Shown here: in pieces, positions 41,773 to 54,396 of the stretch
How the letters are laid out: every line of letters starts with the position of its first letter
Numbering within the stretch: the stretch's first letter is position 1
NCBI RefSeq assembly: GCF_051020955.1
Contig: NC_135013.1
Span: 33,309,302 to 33,373,301, forward strand
Length of the DNA stretch: 64,000 nucleotides
Direction of reading: 5' to 3'
DNA from: Megalopta genalis
Taxonomy: Eukaryota > Arthropoda > Insecta > Hymenoptera > Halictidae
The notes under the pieces: generated by a model
The model's input: the letters and a program-made list of their open reading frames with translations, nothing else
What the model was told of the DNA's origin: nothing
The model's database searches: none
Translations under genes and position numbers: made by a program

Positions 41773-44621
41773 GTTAAATCGTGTATAGCACGCACTTTTG
41801 CCAACTTTTCATGGACGTACAAATTTTTTTGTTGCCAGATGTTAATCTTTCCTGATTACCAATAAATTCCTATCTAATTGACCTATATGTAATCTTGTAT
41901 TATAAGTACATAACCAAAAAACAGGAATTTACGTGTACATACTAAAAGACTCGAATCATACTGATTTTCTTCAATAGCGGAGTATTTCAAGGCGATAATG
42001 TAGCCGCCGTTTATGACTAGATAAGGGCGCTATCAATTTTCGAACGAATACCTAAATTATGAAGCAGTAATTCAAAATTGTTTTACACGTTCACCGTTGT
42101 ATTTATCTCGCGTAAAACAATCAGCGTAATTCCGTGCGACATAACTCTTCTACAAGACGCATTGATTCTTCGATAACTGTGTTTCGACTTTTCGAGATCA
42201 CAAAAAAAATTATTGACAAAACTGATCCAACGTTGCTTGTGCAGCGATATTCATTTCAAAGATATAATTACATAATTTAGCAAACGAAAACACAATCTTC
42301 TTTTTTTCGGGGAACCATGTTTATACGTGTACAAAATTTGATATCGATTCGATTGGCAATTCATGCAACGCTAAAGAATTTCACTCGACGATAATGTTTT
42401 TTGGAAAAGAATATTCAAAGTACCGAACATTAAGCAAATCGTTTCGTTACATCTCAAATATATCTTTGTCACATTTTTCTCTCGTACCATCTTCAAATAT
42501 TTCCTAACACGTGAGACGTATCTCTCTCTATATATATGGTGTACGTTTTCGGAACGGCGCATTGTAAACGCTACTTGCAATGCTTTCACGATTAAAAGAA
42601 TTCTGATCGGAGCTAAATTTAGCAGTCGTTGGGAACAAATTAATCGAAAGCCGCATAGACGCTTGAAACGCACACCAAACCGGACAGAAAAATGAGTCAT
42701 CGATAATTTGTTTACACTTGTTCGAAGGATACGGGGTATTACGCCGTGATTGTATTAAATATCATTTATTTCGTCAGTCGGTGTCGCGTATCATAGCAGA
42801 TTGGCTATCAGCGTGTGAAGTTTGGTAATACAAAAAGAAGTCCTTCCCTCCAAGCACGTACATCGACACATAATACTATACTCGTATTTGATTTGTATGT
42901 ACATATTACAACATTGGTTTCCGTTTTAAAAATAATTAACCGTTCTTTCGTGGGACAAATTTCGCGGGCCTCGGGCCCCGCCGGTCCCTCCGGAAAGAAA
43001 GCGTCCTCTATCACAACGGCTAAACAGTTTTCAAGATGCAAAAATCGTGACCGTATAAACAGATAAAAATGAACAACACACTCGGCGTGAACGTCGTTTA
43101 ACAGAAAATAATCCCGTTTTTTTTTTATTATTTATCGCGGGCGTGTTCGCGTGGCAAATCGTATGTCCCCGTTTCACACGTCTTTTTATCTTATTCGTTG
43201 TTCGATAGGTGAAATTTCGTCCCTACAAAACCCGAGCTGTAAAATGGCATCGTTCATCGTACTTGAAATAAATTACTGGTACAAAAAGAAGAAGAAGAAG
43301 AAGAAGAAGTAGTAGTAGAAGAAGACGAAGAAGAAGAAGAAGATGATGAAGAAGGGGGTGATGTAACGTCAGTATCCCGGTGAATCGCGAACAAGCGTTT
43401 CTGGAATGCTGTTGTCGGCCGCCTGTGTTCGTCAGCACCATCCCCAAACCGCAGGGTGTGCCCATATACACTTTTGATCTAGTAAGTTCTTCTAAAATCG
43501 AGGTAATCGGGTTGCATAATATACACCGTCCACGAATCTCGCTCCAACAATATCATAGACAGGAGTCTTCGGACAAGATGTCGGTGTTTCCAGTGGCTAT
43601 ACCGGGCAACGATTTTCTGTCCAAGTTCAATCATATATATATATGCGCCCCGAAGAGGCGCGCCCCGCACACAGACCGGAGATGATACACCGCCGTCGAT
43701 TTCCTTTCTTACCTATAATACTGACAGCTCCAAACGAAACCGAAATGTTATCGAACCACGGAATCCTACGTATAGCCACGCGAATCCTGTCGGAAGACCC
43801 ATCCTTATCACCGAATACGAGGCTAACGAATCGTAATCCTCCGGAGTTTGACATCGCGCGCATCCAGCGCGCCAATACTTAGCAGCTAAACTTAAACGCG
43901 GTTTAACGAATATAAATAACATAGAAGACGAAGTATGTCAGAGAAAGAAGAAGTTAGAAGTGACTGATTGCGAATCTCTGGCTGCCGGCCCTCGGAGACA
44001 CGGACCTCTCCCGGCCTGGTACCGATCGTCTTGTCGTCCGACGACATTTCTTGGTCCCTCTTTCTCTTCCGTTTTTATGTTTTCTGGCACAGCCTTGTTC
44101 CTCCTCCTGCTCCATGGATCGTCCTGTGTTCCCGTGTAAGTGTCCGGCGTCGCGTGCTCGCCTCCCCACCGAATGAAATCTTCTCCCCGCTGGTCTCGCG
44201 ACCACGAAGACGAGCGCCTCGACAAGTCTTTCCCCCGTAGCTTCAAGGTTGTTTCGCGTGGGTGGCCTGGATCCGAAGGACGCGTCCTGCCTGCCTGGTC
44301 CTGGAGAGGATGGATGATTCCTGCCCGGGCTCTAGACGCTGCCCGGGCAACAGGTGATGCGTTTTATCCTGTTCGTCCCCCAGAGCTTCGTCTCGGCTCC
44401 TCCGGGCTCGGATCGTTTCGCTTAACGAATCTCTCCGAACGGTCTCGGGCGTAGATGTGCACAGGTGTCGTGCGCTTTCCGTGGACTAGCTCAGTTTAAC
44501 CGGCCCTGGTACGGTCTGTCGGGAATTCGGGGAGGAATATTGGGTACGGGACGCCTATAACATACACAGTGATTAAATACTTGGAGAATTTTCGGTCGCG
44601 ATTAGGCGGACGCGCCGAGAA
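41773..44621. other. Intergenic stretch, no supported gene
   Basis: Unique DNA, AT-rich to about 42800 and then GC-richer, with overlapping open frames on both strands up to 104 residues and none with a motif. It could include long untranslated exon sequence, but nothing shows this directly. Confidence 0.4.
43286..43354. repeat. (GAA)n/(GAAGTA)n microsatellite
   Basis: AAGAAG units interrupted by TAGTAGTAG, GACGAAG and GATGATGAAG, about 69 bp. The Leu-rich minus-strand frame over it is an artefact. Confidence 0.95.
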
Positions 44622-44623
44622 CT

Positions 44624-44638
44624 TAGAGAGAGAGAGAA

Positions 44639-44685
<47 letters not shown>
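44624..44685. repeat. (GA)n microsatellite
   Basis: GAGA repeat of about 60 bp interrupted once by AATGT, next to a family A element that starts at 44824. Confidence 0.95.
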
Positions 44686-44688
<3 letters not shown>

Positions 44689-44823
44689 GCAGTGGCGCTT
44701 GTGCGTGTGCGATTTTGCTCGTCCTTCGAATACGAAATCGGTAGATTTCTTTTTGAACTTTTCAGATATTTTCCGAGCAGACGATAGGCAGTTCGTTGAT
44801 CTCAATTCATTTGGTATATATTA

Positions 44824-45039
44824 CAGTAATGTCTCTCTAATTGACGCTCGGATTGTCCACAAAAATGGACAATTTTGGAAGAGGTGATACGATTATTCGA
44901 GCCTCGTGGCTCCTTTTTATATTTACCAATTTTCAACAATTATAAAAACGAGACTCTAAGGCTCGAATAATCGTATCTCCTCTTCTAAAATTGTCCACTT
45001 TCGTGGACAATCTGAGCGTCAATTAGAGAGACATTACTG
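44824..45039. mobile_element. Family A MITE, intact reference copy
   Basis: TA at 44822-44823 and 45040-45041 flank CAGTAATGTCTCTCTAATTG and CAATTAGAGAGACATTACTG, which are perfect inverted repeats. Both arms pair over nearly the whole 216 bp around an AT centre (TTTACCAATTTTCAACAATT). This copy best defines the family's ends. Confidence 0.92.
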
Positions 45040-45041
45040 TA

Positions 45042-46521
45042 CTAGATAGCACACGATTTTTCTGATAGTCGAATCAATCATCTTTCAATCGATTACAAAT
45101 TATAAATAGCAAACAACTATTTTCACATATAGAAATATATAAATAATATAAATAAAGGCACATCTAATTAAGAAATCGTTCTTTTATTCGCGCAATAAAA
45201 TTAATAACTGCAACACTTTCGATGCTGACATAATTTTAAACGAGGAATTAGATTATTGTTCGCTTAATTGTTCGAATAAGAACGTTTCCGACAAAACGAT
45301 ACCGTCTCGTTGCATTAAAAAGTGAAACGATCTATATTTGGATCGAGACGCAGCGGTGTTTCGTATTCGAAGGGTGAAACGTAAGATGATATCTCGACGT
45401 CCAATTAAACTTGAATCGATTGGTTGATTCAATTACGCGACACTCTAACTTCGTACACTTCGGTAGAATCAACCTCGTTTCGAGAAATCCTTATCGCGTA
45501 AACTGCATATCCAGAGAAAACGATAATTTAATTGGACTTCGCGAGCACTTGTATAATCTATCGGATAAATGATATGACGAATGAGCTCAATAAAACGGAA
45601 TATGTGTACATATCACAGATCGGCGACTTGTCACATTTCTAATGGACAAGAAAAAAAGAAACGTAACATCCAGCAAAGTGAAACATGACGAGTAAAACTG
45701 CTCCCGGGCTACGAAACGACACAAATAGACTGCGAAGTTCATACAATTTTACGGAATTTAGAATCGTCTAAATATCGATCGATCTGATTACGATTGATCT
45801 CCTACGAGGCACTATACTTGAACTATATCTACAAATAGTTGCATAAATATCCGCAGTCTGTATTTCTCTAACAAACGAAAATTTAGCGACACGACGGACG
45901 ATGATGTAAGGTGAGGGTGCTGCGTGTAAATAGAAACATATATATATATATAAAATGGACGAACAAAATAACAACAAAGGGACCGCAGATGGGACGATGA
46001 ACTGCCAAGGAAATTCAACAGATTTGCACAACATGCTCAAGCGGTAGCGAAAAAAAAACGCATGCACAAATGAACGTGTGTAGAAAGCACGCTCGAAACT
46101 TTCGCTGTCGGTTCCCATTTTTTTCTTTAGAGCGAGAGAACCTCGCGACAACCATAATCGAACGGAGCACTGCGATAAAGTTAACGAGCGTCCTTCCGAG
46201 CACACGGTTAAATATGATAAATTTGATCGACGTTACTTTACAATTAATATCCTGGACACGTGGGCGGTGTTGGGATAATTAGGGTCAACGTTGGTGGTTT
46301 GTTTGTAAAGAAAATAAAAACGAACGCAGAAACGCGAATACGCATTTCAGCGTGCGGGGAAAATCGGATTTTTCCCGCATTCCCATGGAAACCGAGCTAA
46401 CAAAAAGTACAACCATCGTAATCACACTCAAGATCGAACGGGACAAAGCAAAAACCAGAACAAATTACTGTGAAAGAATCGAAAACAGTGTCTGTATATT
46501 ATATATACATACGCATATATA
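45042..46521. other. Intergenic stretch, no supported gene
   Basis: Unique DNA; the longest frame (145 residues, minus) has no motif and contains a TATATA-derived hydrophobic run. No repeat family recognised. Confidence 0.4.
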
Positions 46522-46888
46522 CAGGGTATCCCAAAATTACGGTACTTCCGGGAAACGAGAGATTCCTGAGGTGATTTGAAGCAACTTTTTCCTTTGCGAA
46601 AATACAATCCAACGCTTCGTTTGCGAGTTATCAACGAAAAGCACTGACCAATGATAGATCGCTGACGCCCCGCCCTCGGGACCACCGCCGCTGCGTCAGA
46701 CGGCGGCGCGACGCGGCATTGGCCGCAAGGGCGGAGCGCCGGCCACCCTCGCTGTCCGATTGGTCAGCGTTTTTCGTTGATAACTCGTAAACGAAGCCTC
46801 GGATCGCATTTTCGCAAAGGAAAAAGTTACTTCGAACGTCCTCGGGAACCTCCCATTTCCCGGAAATACGATAATTTTCGAATACCCG
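46522..46888. mobile_element. Family B MITE, near full length
   Basis: TA-flanked ends CAGGGTATCCCAAAATTACG and CGATAATTTTCGAATACCCG. Arms CCTTTGCGAAAATACAATCC and CGGATCGCATTTTCGCAAAG pair. The centre has CCAATGATAGATCGCTGACG, GCATTGGCCGCAAGGGCGGA and CCGATTGGTCAGCG. Confidence 0.88.
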
Positions 46889-48848
46889 TATCAACGTTTC
46901 AGATCGTTTGGAAGTCGAGCAACGGGGATCCGGCCCGCTTGCGTCTGGAAAAGGATGTTCCCCGGCGGAAATGCGTTTCCGGTTGTCAGATAGCGGCAGG
47001 CTTTCTCTCGAATTCTCATTCTTTTATATATAGAGATATATATATTTATAATCTATAACATGGTATTCCCTATATACACATTTATATTGCAGCAAAACAG
47101 TGTTTACGTGGCTACCCGTGAACCGGCGGCTCACGATGGTACAACGGTGTGTGGAGAGTCGTGTGAGGTGCGCAATTCGAAAGCAGACCGATGAACTACC
47201 TCGCCAAACGCTTTGCTACTTCAACGTGTATACACCGTGGCAAGAACAACGAGCGCCCCTCTCCGCCGCGCAAACGAGAATTATTATTCTATAGTTATAA
47301 AAATCATACGGCACCACCGGCGGGCATCGAAGAAAATAAAATAAAAGAAAATCATCACAAACACACGTCGCTACGCTAATTAATCGACGCTAATTAATAC
47401 GCTTAACGAACAATATACTCGAGTACATACTTCGTTCCCCATTTGCCGAGGGTTCATCATTTCTTCTAGCTTTCTCATCGCCCGGATTGCGCTCGGTTTC
47501 GTTCGCCGTCGACGTCGGGACGCCTTCTTCTCTAATAAATCATCAACTTTACGGAATGCGACGTCGACGCCGAGGTCCCGACGCGAGGCCCCCGTTCGGT
47601 TGCTCGGGTTAATTATTACAATTATAGTTCATCCGTTCGCCCTGTTGTCTGACGTGTCGTTCGAAGTTCGCGCGCGCGCGCGCGTCGCAGTGTGTGCTAA
47701 AATCGCGCCGACAGTGTGTGCCTAAAATACGCTTCTCTCGCGACTACGCGCGGTCGCAAAAAAGCTGCGGCCACCAACTAGGGCTCGTTCGTTTGTTTGT
47801 TTTTTTCGCTACTGTTTAAGGCTCGTAGACGGAAGCATGTGGAATATGATCGGTGCCGCGGAAACCGCGCGTTTCCGCGCTCGGCCACGTGTTTCCGGTC
47901 TCGCGCGCGTTTCGGCCACCCCTGCGCTCTCTCCGCGGAGCCGAGCTGGACTGGAGAGACTTCGAGATTCCACTGCTCGTGGAGCGTTTTCGTTTAGAAG
48001 AACAATCAAATGAATTCGCTGGTTCTTAACGCGCTGGAGATTACAATAAAAACTCGTTGCTCGAGCAGGAGGCTTTCGTGTCTTCGCGGTCCTCCTTTCG
48101 ATGTTCGACGATTCTCGCCAATCGGGCCGAGGAATATGTCCAAAGAATTTGTTTTTTTTTTTTTTTAGAATTTCGTACGACACGGGCCAGTCGATTTTTT
48201 GCGTGAATCGATGTGAAATTTCGCGTGAATTTCTTTCCTCTCGGGTAAAGAATCGCGAGGCTGCTGCTGGGTACGTTTTCTCGCCGACACGAAGTCACCT
48301 CCGTCGAGCGTACAAATCAATTAATTTCGTCACCGTACGCTTCGGTACGATATAACAAACACAGTTTGAACGGTCGCAAAAAATGTGAATCTCGATCGTC
48401 GTTTCGTTCGCATTCAACCGATCCGTGACCGCGAAACCTAAGGATTTCTATTACGACTTTATTAATGTAGGCTCGATCCGTGTGAACGTAGGAAGTACAA
48501 GAAGAAATATATCGTCGTCGCAAATGGCGACGCCTTCGGACGAAAGGCGGCCGTTTAATTGACGGGCACGAGGTGCGACGAAACGTCGAAGCGACGACTC
48601 GTCGTCGTCGTCGATAATAAAAGAAGTCTCGCGATCCGCGGCGAACGCGGATTTCTTTCGCTTATCACTTTTCGTTGTAACATTTTGTAACGCGGATTCC
48701 ACCCGGACAATAAACAAAGAGAAGAGACCGTCGACGACTCCGTTACGTAGAAAATAGTTCGTTCGTTTCTCCTTCGGCGAGGAGGCAACAGTCGCGGGTC
48801 GCGATGCTCGAGTATACAGAGTGTCCTTGAAGTGACGATTTTATTATT
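46889..48848. other. GC- and CpG-rich stretch, no supported gene
   Basis: From about 47430 to 48800 the DNA is CpG-rich and includes an alternating (GC)n run at about 47671-47685 and (CGT)n near 48598-48612. Such composition marks unmethylated promoters or first exons in some insects, but no start codon with a convincing downstream exon was found on either strand. Confidence 0.4.
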
Positions 48849-48849
48849 A

Positions 48850-48853
48850 AATT

Positions 48854-48884
<31 letters not shown>

Positions 48885-48889
48885 AATTA
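48850..48889. repeat. (ATT)n microsatellite
   Basis: About 36 bp of uninterrupted TTA/ATT units within ATTAAATTAGTATTATTATT, near a one-ended TACAGAGTGTCC motif at 48817 that resembles the family B terminus. Confidence 0.85.
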
Positions 48890-48992
48890 AGATCAGCCTG
48901 TCGGGTAGCAGAAAGAACCGCGATTTTATTGCTAATAATGGTCGAGTCATTTTCAGTTTCATTCGTTATCGAGTAGTGAACTGTATCTAAAT

Positions 48993-49380
48993 TAGGGGTG
49001 GCCTAACTTTTGATCACTACGGGCGACCTGCTTTTTTAAATTATAGGCGGCGATCTGTCAACATCGTATGCGTTAAATGATCATAAGAAAGACAGCAATT
49101 TAAAGTCAAAAATAAGTTTAAAATTTATAATGAACACAGATGATATCAGACAGGCGGGTGACTAGGAATACAGAAAATTCTCTCTAATTGACGCTCGGAC
49201 AATGAGAAGAGGAGACAATTTATTTGTCCAAATGCACAATTTGGGAACAGGAGATACGATTATTAAAGACTTGCGGCTCGTTTTATCGTACATCCTCTTC
49301 TCAAATTGTTCATTTCCAAGCTGAGTGTCAATTAGGAAGAATTTACTGTAATTACGCGGTCAACGCTTCGGCCACCCCTG
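48993..49380. mobile_element. hAT-like MITE with nested family A copy
   Basis: Ends TAGGGGTGGCC and GGCCACCCCTG are inverted repeats. The 8 bp outside are ATCTAAAT (48985-48992) and ACCTAAAT (49381-49388), matching at 7 of 8 positions, as expected for a hAT target duplication. No transposase is encoded in the 388 bp, and 178 bp of that is a later insertion. Confidence 0.85.
49171..49348. mobile_element. Family A MITE nested in the hAT-like element
   Basis: TA at 49169-49170 and 49349-49350 flank CAGAAAATTCTCTCTAATTG and GTCAATTAGGAAGAATTTAC-TG. Insertion into the hAT-like element shows family A was active after the hAT-like one here. Confidence 0.85.
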
Positions 49381-49388
49381 ACCTAAAT

Positions 49389-51739
49389 AATAACAGAGCG
49401 TCCATATATATAATAATATATAAATATTATATGTAACGATATATTTATAAACAATATACTAATAATATTGATATATTGATATTGTATATAATTATATAAA
49501 TAATACGTAAATATTATATCTATAATAATATATTATTATTATATTAGCAAGGGTACAAATTAATAAAAATGTTCTTCGTTGCATACAGACCTCCGGGGGG
49601 GGGGGGATGTCATCAACAAGATCATAGAGAAAACAGTGGACAAAATTCTGCGATCTTTCCACCGAAACGTACCGATTAAAACGAAAAGTCATTCGAAATA
49701 TTTTCTCCGAAATTGAACTATATTTGCCGAATATCGACAGAGGAAGGAGCACTCTGTACGCTACGAACAATCGGTGTCGCCGTTTAGAAGGTTCTCCGAC
49801 CGAAAAAGAAGGAACAAAAAGGTAAAATACAAGAAATCGAGGGTGTGCAAACGTTTCGTAGGGTGGAACCGTGGGAACGTCGGCGAACATGAACTGTCTC
49901 TGGAGACACAGTGAGGAGAACGTTCGTTTTTCTGCGCGTGTAGGTACAACTACATTGATATGTCCAAATTGTTGGAACGCTACGCCTCGCAGAAGGCTCA
50001 TATACGCCTACGCTTGTGTGTACATTAGTCGTCGGAACGGACAACGCCTAGCTAAACACGGTCGCAACGCGAGAACCAAAATCATCCTCACGACCTACCG
50101 AACATGGAACATCACGCGCTACTAAACAAACAGTTTATCTCATCTTATACCCTATACAGTATTTAAATATAACGATCCCCATTAATCATAATAACGATAA
50201 TACCGATGATCGTGATTTCATTCAGATCGGAATACGCACAATCTATTTATTCGCTTCAATTCTGCCGTTTACCGCTTTTGTTTATAATGATTAGCACGTG
50301 TGTCTTGCGCGCATACGTATATATATACGTATACATATATATATAATAATAATAATATATATATAATATATATATTATATAATAATAATAATAATTGTTA
50401 TATTATTATATTGTTATATATATAATATTTATATATATTATTTATATAATTATATACAATATCAATATATCAATATTATTAATATATCGTTGATAAATAT
50501 ATTGTTACATATAATATTTATATATTATTATATATATAATAATAATATATATATGCATATATATGGATCTGTACAATAACATTACAATAATACCACTTGT
50601 GGCCTGCTCGCGAGTGTTACCGTCCGTGTGTTTTGCGTGTGTGTGTTTGTTTGTTTGTTTGTCGTGTGTGTATTCCTTTGCGTGGATCATTTCTCCGCGT
50701 GACAAGTTTGAACGCGGCTCGATTTTCGGTTCTCGTTCGGCGGAACGATTAACATTGATTGTTCAGCGTTCAGCCGATACACCATGCTCGCATTTGTTGC
50801 GAACAATAAGCGACCGTTCGTCTCGCGGGAGCGACAAGCGAGAGAGAGCCGTCGATCTCGCGCGACTGTTAATTCATCTCGCACCACCGTTGCGTCTCGA
50901 AGTAACCGAAAACGACACAGCAAAACCGTAAACTCTATTCTTCACAGAAGTTCGAAGAGGGATCCCGAAGATCGTAGAAGACGATAAGAGGCCTTGATTT
51001 AAATACGATTTTTATCTAACTTTAAAGTTAGATCGAATGCCGTGGAAATCACCGCGGACCAATCGTTACTTTACCAGATTCAAATGAAATCTTCTCGTAT
51101 TTTAATAAACAAGATTTTGTAACGTAAAGTGGAAATGTTGGCACCGAATCGGCGAAGACACTGATTTCCCTACGAAACGAATAATTCGCCTGCGTTAAAA
51201 AAGAAACGAATTCGCGTACATACGACCTGAAATGCTTGCTTTTTTCAAAAAAAAAAAAAAATTGTACAGCGACTTGCGCATTGTTACCGTGCAATTGTAA
51301 TTATAAATGTATAAAATACGAACTCTGCAGGAATAAATTTCAAGAATAATTCCACTCAAGAGAATTCGAAACGAACGAAGGTTTGGCCCTTTCGAGACGA
51401 TTAGAGATTCGCAGAATCGGGAATGGACAGACGCGTTCGCTGAATTTCGAAAAGCGCGACCGTCCTCGGCACTTGACCTTGGAATCTGTCCTTCGGGGGA
51501 GTGCGCGAGAGGACGATCCTTTGACTTTCTCGGAGAGCCGAGAAGGGAAAACGACGTGGACACTCGAGGGTAAGTGGCGAGCGCCCCGAGAGGGTGCTTC
51601 CGAATGCAGGAAACCGGGGAAAATGGGACTCGTTATACCTGTGGAGCGTGGCAACGTGCCAGACAATGGAAGAAGGAAAGAAAGATCGCAGGCGGAACGA
51701 AGCCCGACAAACGCGATAACGCTGTTTTCAGTTGTGTCG
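49389..51739. other. Intergenic stretch with AT tracts, no supported gene
   Basis: AT tracts at about 49400-49550 and 50320-50560 share the words ATATTGATATATTGATATTG and TATTTATATAATTATAT, partly as inverted copies. A run of 12 G lies at 49595-49606 and a TTTG/GTGT repeat near 50635-50668. Open frames up to 169 residues have no motif. Confidence 0.45.
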
Positions 51740-51845
51740 CGCGATCATCCGAGCATTCCTGCCAATTGGAAACAAATAGAAAATTATTGTCCACGCGCAC
51801 CCTTCATTTCTCGGAAATGCCATAATTTTGGGACACTCTGTACTA
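51740..51845. mobile_element. Family B MITE, right-end remnant
   Basis: CCTTCATTTCTCGGAAATGC followed by CATAATTTTGGGACACTCTG-TA matches the right terminus of family B. The left arm and centre are absent. Confidence 0.65.
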
Positions 51846-51931
51846 TAGGTGTCCCACCATCCCTAATTTTGAGGGGTGAAAAGTGAAAAAATAACAGGAA
51901 AGCGAATATTATACATATATAAATAATGATA

Positions 51932-51973
<42 letters not shown>

Positions 51974-51996
51974 TATCATTATTTATAATATTTTTT

Positions 51997-52040
<44 letters not shown>
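51932..52040. repeat. (TA)n tracts in an inverted repeat
   Basis: Two (TA)n runs (about 51938-51970 and 52001-52039) around the words AATAATGATAATTAATATAT and ATTAATTATCATTATTTATA, which are reverse complements, so the region can form one large hairpin. Confidence 0.85.
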
Positions 52041-52045
<5 letters not shown>

Positions 52046-52583
52046 GCTTAATAATTATTATGCTAAGCGAATGTTGCAACTTTTTTGAAGATTCATATTG
52101 TACCAGCGAAAGGGTTAAAATGTACAACCGGTAGGAACGACAGCTTTACGTATCGGAATTTCGTCGATTCGCTGCAGCGTCTCGAGGACTCTAACCTTGA
52201 TTGCAAATTTGGACCAAAATTAGACCAATCGAAAAGCAACTCTGCGTATGCGACCGTGGAGGTATTTAGGAGAGGCAATGCTCTCGATTGCAGATATTAG
52301 ACCGATCGAAGAGCTATTGTTATCGATCGCGTGTAATGCGACAAGAATAGGACCGTTGCTCCTGGATACAAATGTTGCACACCGTTCGAAGAGGTCTGGA
52401 TTATGCATACGCGACAAAGACAAGATCGTTGTCCTGGATTATGAAGATTAGATCGATCAGGTTGTTGCCCTGGGTCGTGAAGAATCGTGGCTCTCAGGTA
52501 CAAGTGTGAAATTCGAGACAAGGGATGATACCCTATTCCAGAGGTGAAAATTAATACGGTAATTTCTCCCTAAGAGTTTGTTA

Positions 52584-52800
52584 CAGTAAAAATTCCCTAA
52601 GTGTTTGTGCGTCGAGATTGCGCACAAAAATGGACAATTTGGGAAGAGGAGATACGATTATTCGAGCCTTGCTTCTCGTGTTCATAGTTACCGATCAACA
52701 GGTATAAAAACGAGAACCCTAAGCTCGAACAATCAAATCTCCTGTTCCCGAATTGTCCATTTTCGTGCGCAATCTCTGCGCGAATTAGAGAAAAATTATT
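52584..52800. mobile_element. Family A MITE, GCGC subtype
   Basis: TA then CAGTAAAAATTCCCTAAGTG at the left and GCGCGAATTAGAGAAAAATT at the right. Stem arms TTCGAGCCTTGCTTCTCGTG and CGAGAACCCTAAGCTCGAAC pair imperfectly. Confidence 0.8.
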
Positions 52801-52949
52801 GTACCATGGATCAGAAAGATATCCGAATTCAAAGAAACTTGTCGCTTTAAAGGAATTCGCATTCGAACTGAATCTTGCCTTCTTCGGACGCCAAAAATCC
52901 AAGATGCGGATTGAGTTAGAAGGGAATATAAACTTTTAAACATCCATCT

Positions 52950-53421
52950 AGGATCCAAGAGATGGAAAATCATGCTTGAAACTCGAGTAGGTCGCGAATT
53001 AGGCCCCACCCTATGCTGCGTAGTCTAGAATTCAACGATTTTACAATAAAATAACAGTCGTTCCTCGTTCCAAAAATCCAAGACTCAGAAATTGAGTTCG
53101 ATGGACCAAACGAAAGAATATGCAACTAGGATCCAAGAGATGGAAAATCATGCTTGAAACTCGAGTACGTCGTGAATTAGGCCCCACCCTATGCTACGTG
53201 GTCTAGAATTTAACGATTTTACAATAAAATAACAGTCGTTCCTTCTTCCAAAAATCCAAGATACAAATTGAGTTCGATGGACCAAACGAAAGAATATGCA
53301 ACTAGGATCCAAGAGATGGAAAATCATGCTTGAAACTCGAGTAGGTCGCGAATTAGGCCCCACCCTATGCTACGTGGTCTAGAATTCAACGATTTCACAA
53401 TAAAATAACAGTCGTTCCTCG
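52950..53421. repeat. Tandem repeat, about 2.7 copies of 177 bp
   Basis: AGGATCCAAGAGATGGAAAA starts at 52950, 53128 and 53304 (periods 178 and 176). Each unit continues GCGAATTAGGCCCCACCCTA or close to it, then ACGATTTTACAATAAAATAA. Units are about 95% alike; the third stops near CAGTCGTTCCTCGTT. Repeated minus-strand frames (MGPNSRPTRVSSMIFHLLDP) simply reflect the array. Confidence 0.93.
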
Positions 53422-54169
53422 TTAATTCGTCGACAGAAACGAACGGTGGAGAGATTTACAAACGCGCTCGGAACAGCGCAATTTTTGCGCCTCGTATTCG
53501 ACGCACGAGACTGGCCCGCATTGTTACCACGTTTTCCCGATAATCGTTTCGCCTTTCTTTCCCTGTCCTTTTGCTCCATTCTTTTTTCTCTCTCTCGAAC
53601 GATCGATAGGTGGGAACGAGCGACGCGAAGACGCGCAGTGACGCGGGGAACGCGAGTCCATCGTCGTCGATGCTCTTCTAAAGCGATTTATCTACCCAAG
53701 GAGATCTTCGACGGTTTGCTGTAACGAAAAATAATATTTTCTTTTTGTAATTGCACTTCGATCATTGCCCTCGATCTTTCCGCGCGTCACTGCGCGGACC
53801 CGTTCGACGAATCAAAGCCCCGCTGCTGCTCTGCTCTCTGTCGCCGCGTAGTATCGCCTGCTCCGCGACCGTTTTTTAATTGCGCGAACCCCGCCGGCTT
53901 CCGATTAACGATTATCGAACCGCGAAGCCGTTCTGTTCGGGGAACAGCTGCGAATCTACTGCCGGAGGGAGAATCGTGGTGGAAACGGAGAGAGCTCGAG
54001 TTCGATATTTTTTGTCGTCGGATCTTCTCCGGATCTGTTCGAATCGATCGATCGGTGAACGAGATACCGGTTCAGCGCATTAATCTCTGTGTTGAAACGT
54101 CGTGGTTCGTTGCTAGACTGCTTACCGATTGTACGAATTCATGTTTGTAATTGTTAAATCAAAGATACA

Positions 54170-54396
54170 CAGTAATGTCTCTCTAATTGACGCTCAGATT
54201 GTCCACAAAAATGGACAATTTGGGATTATGGAAATGGATAATTTGGACGATTAATCGATCCTTGCGGTTCATATTTATAGTCACGAATTGTCAACAACTA
54301 TAAAAACGAGCTGCGAGGCTCGAATAATCGTATCTGCTGTTCCCAAATTGTCCATTTTTGTGCACAACCTGAGCGTCAGTAAGGGAGACATTACCG
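54170..54396. mobile_element. Family A MITE
   Basis: CAGTAATGTCTCTCTAATTG at the left and GAGCGTCAGTAAGGGAGACA-TTACCG-TA at the right. One stem arm has an insertion-like change (GGGATTATGGAAATGGATAA), so the fold is asymmetric. Confidence 0.85.

Noticed and set aside
43938..44246. 102-residue minus-strand frame in a GC-rich block
   Set aside because: Three overlapping frames on both strands are equally open and no motif or splice partner was found.
51383..51886. 167-residue plus-strand frame
   Set aside because: Its end runs into a family B transposon remnant and its composition is generic Arg/Ser/Pro; no partner exon.
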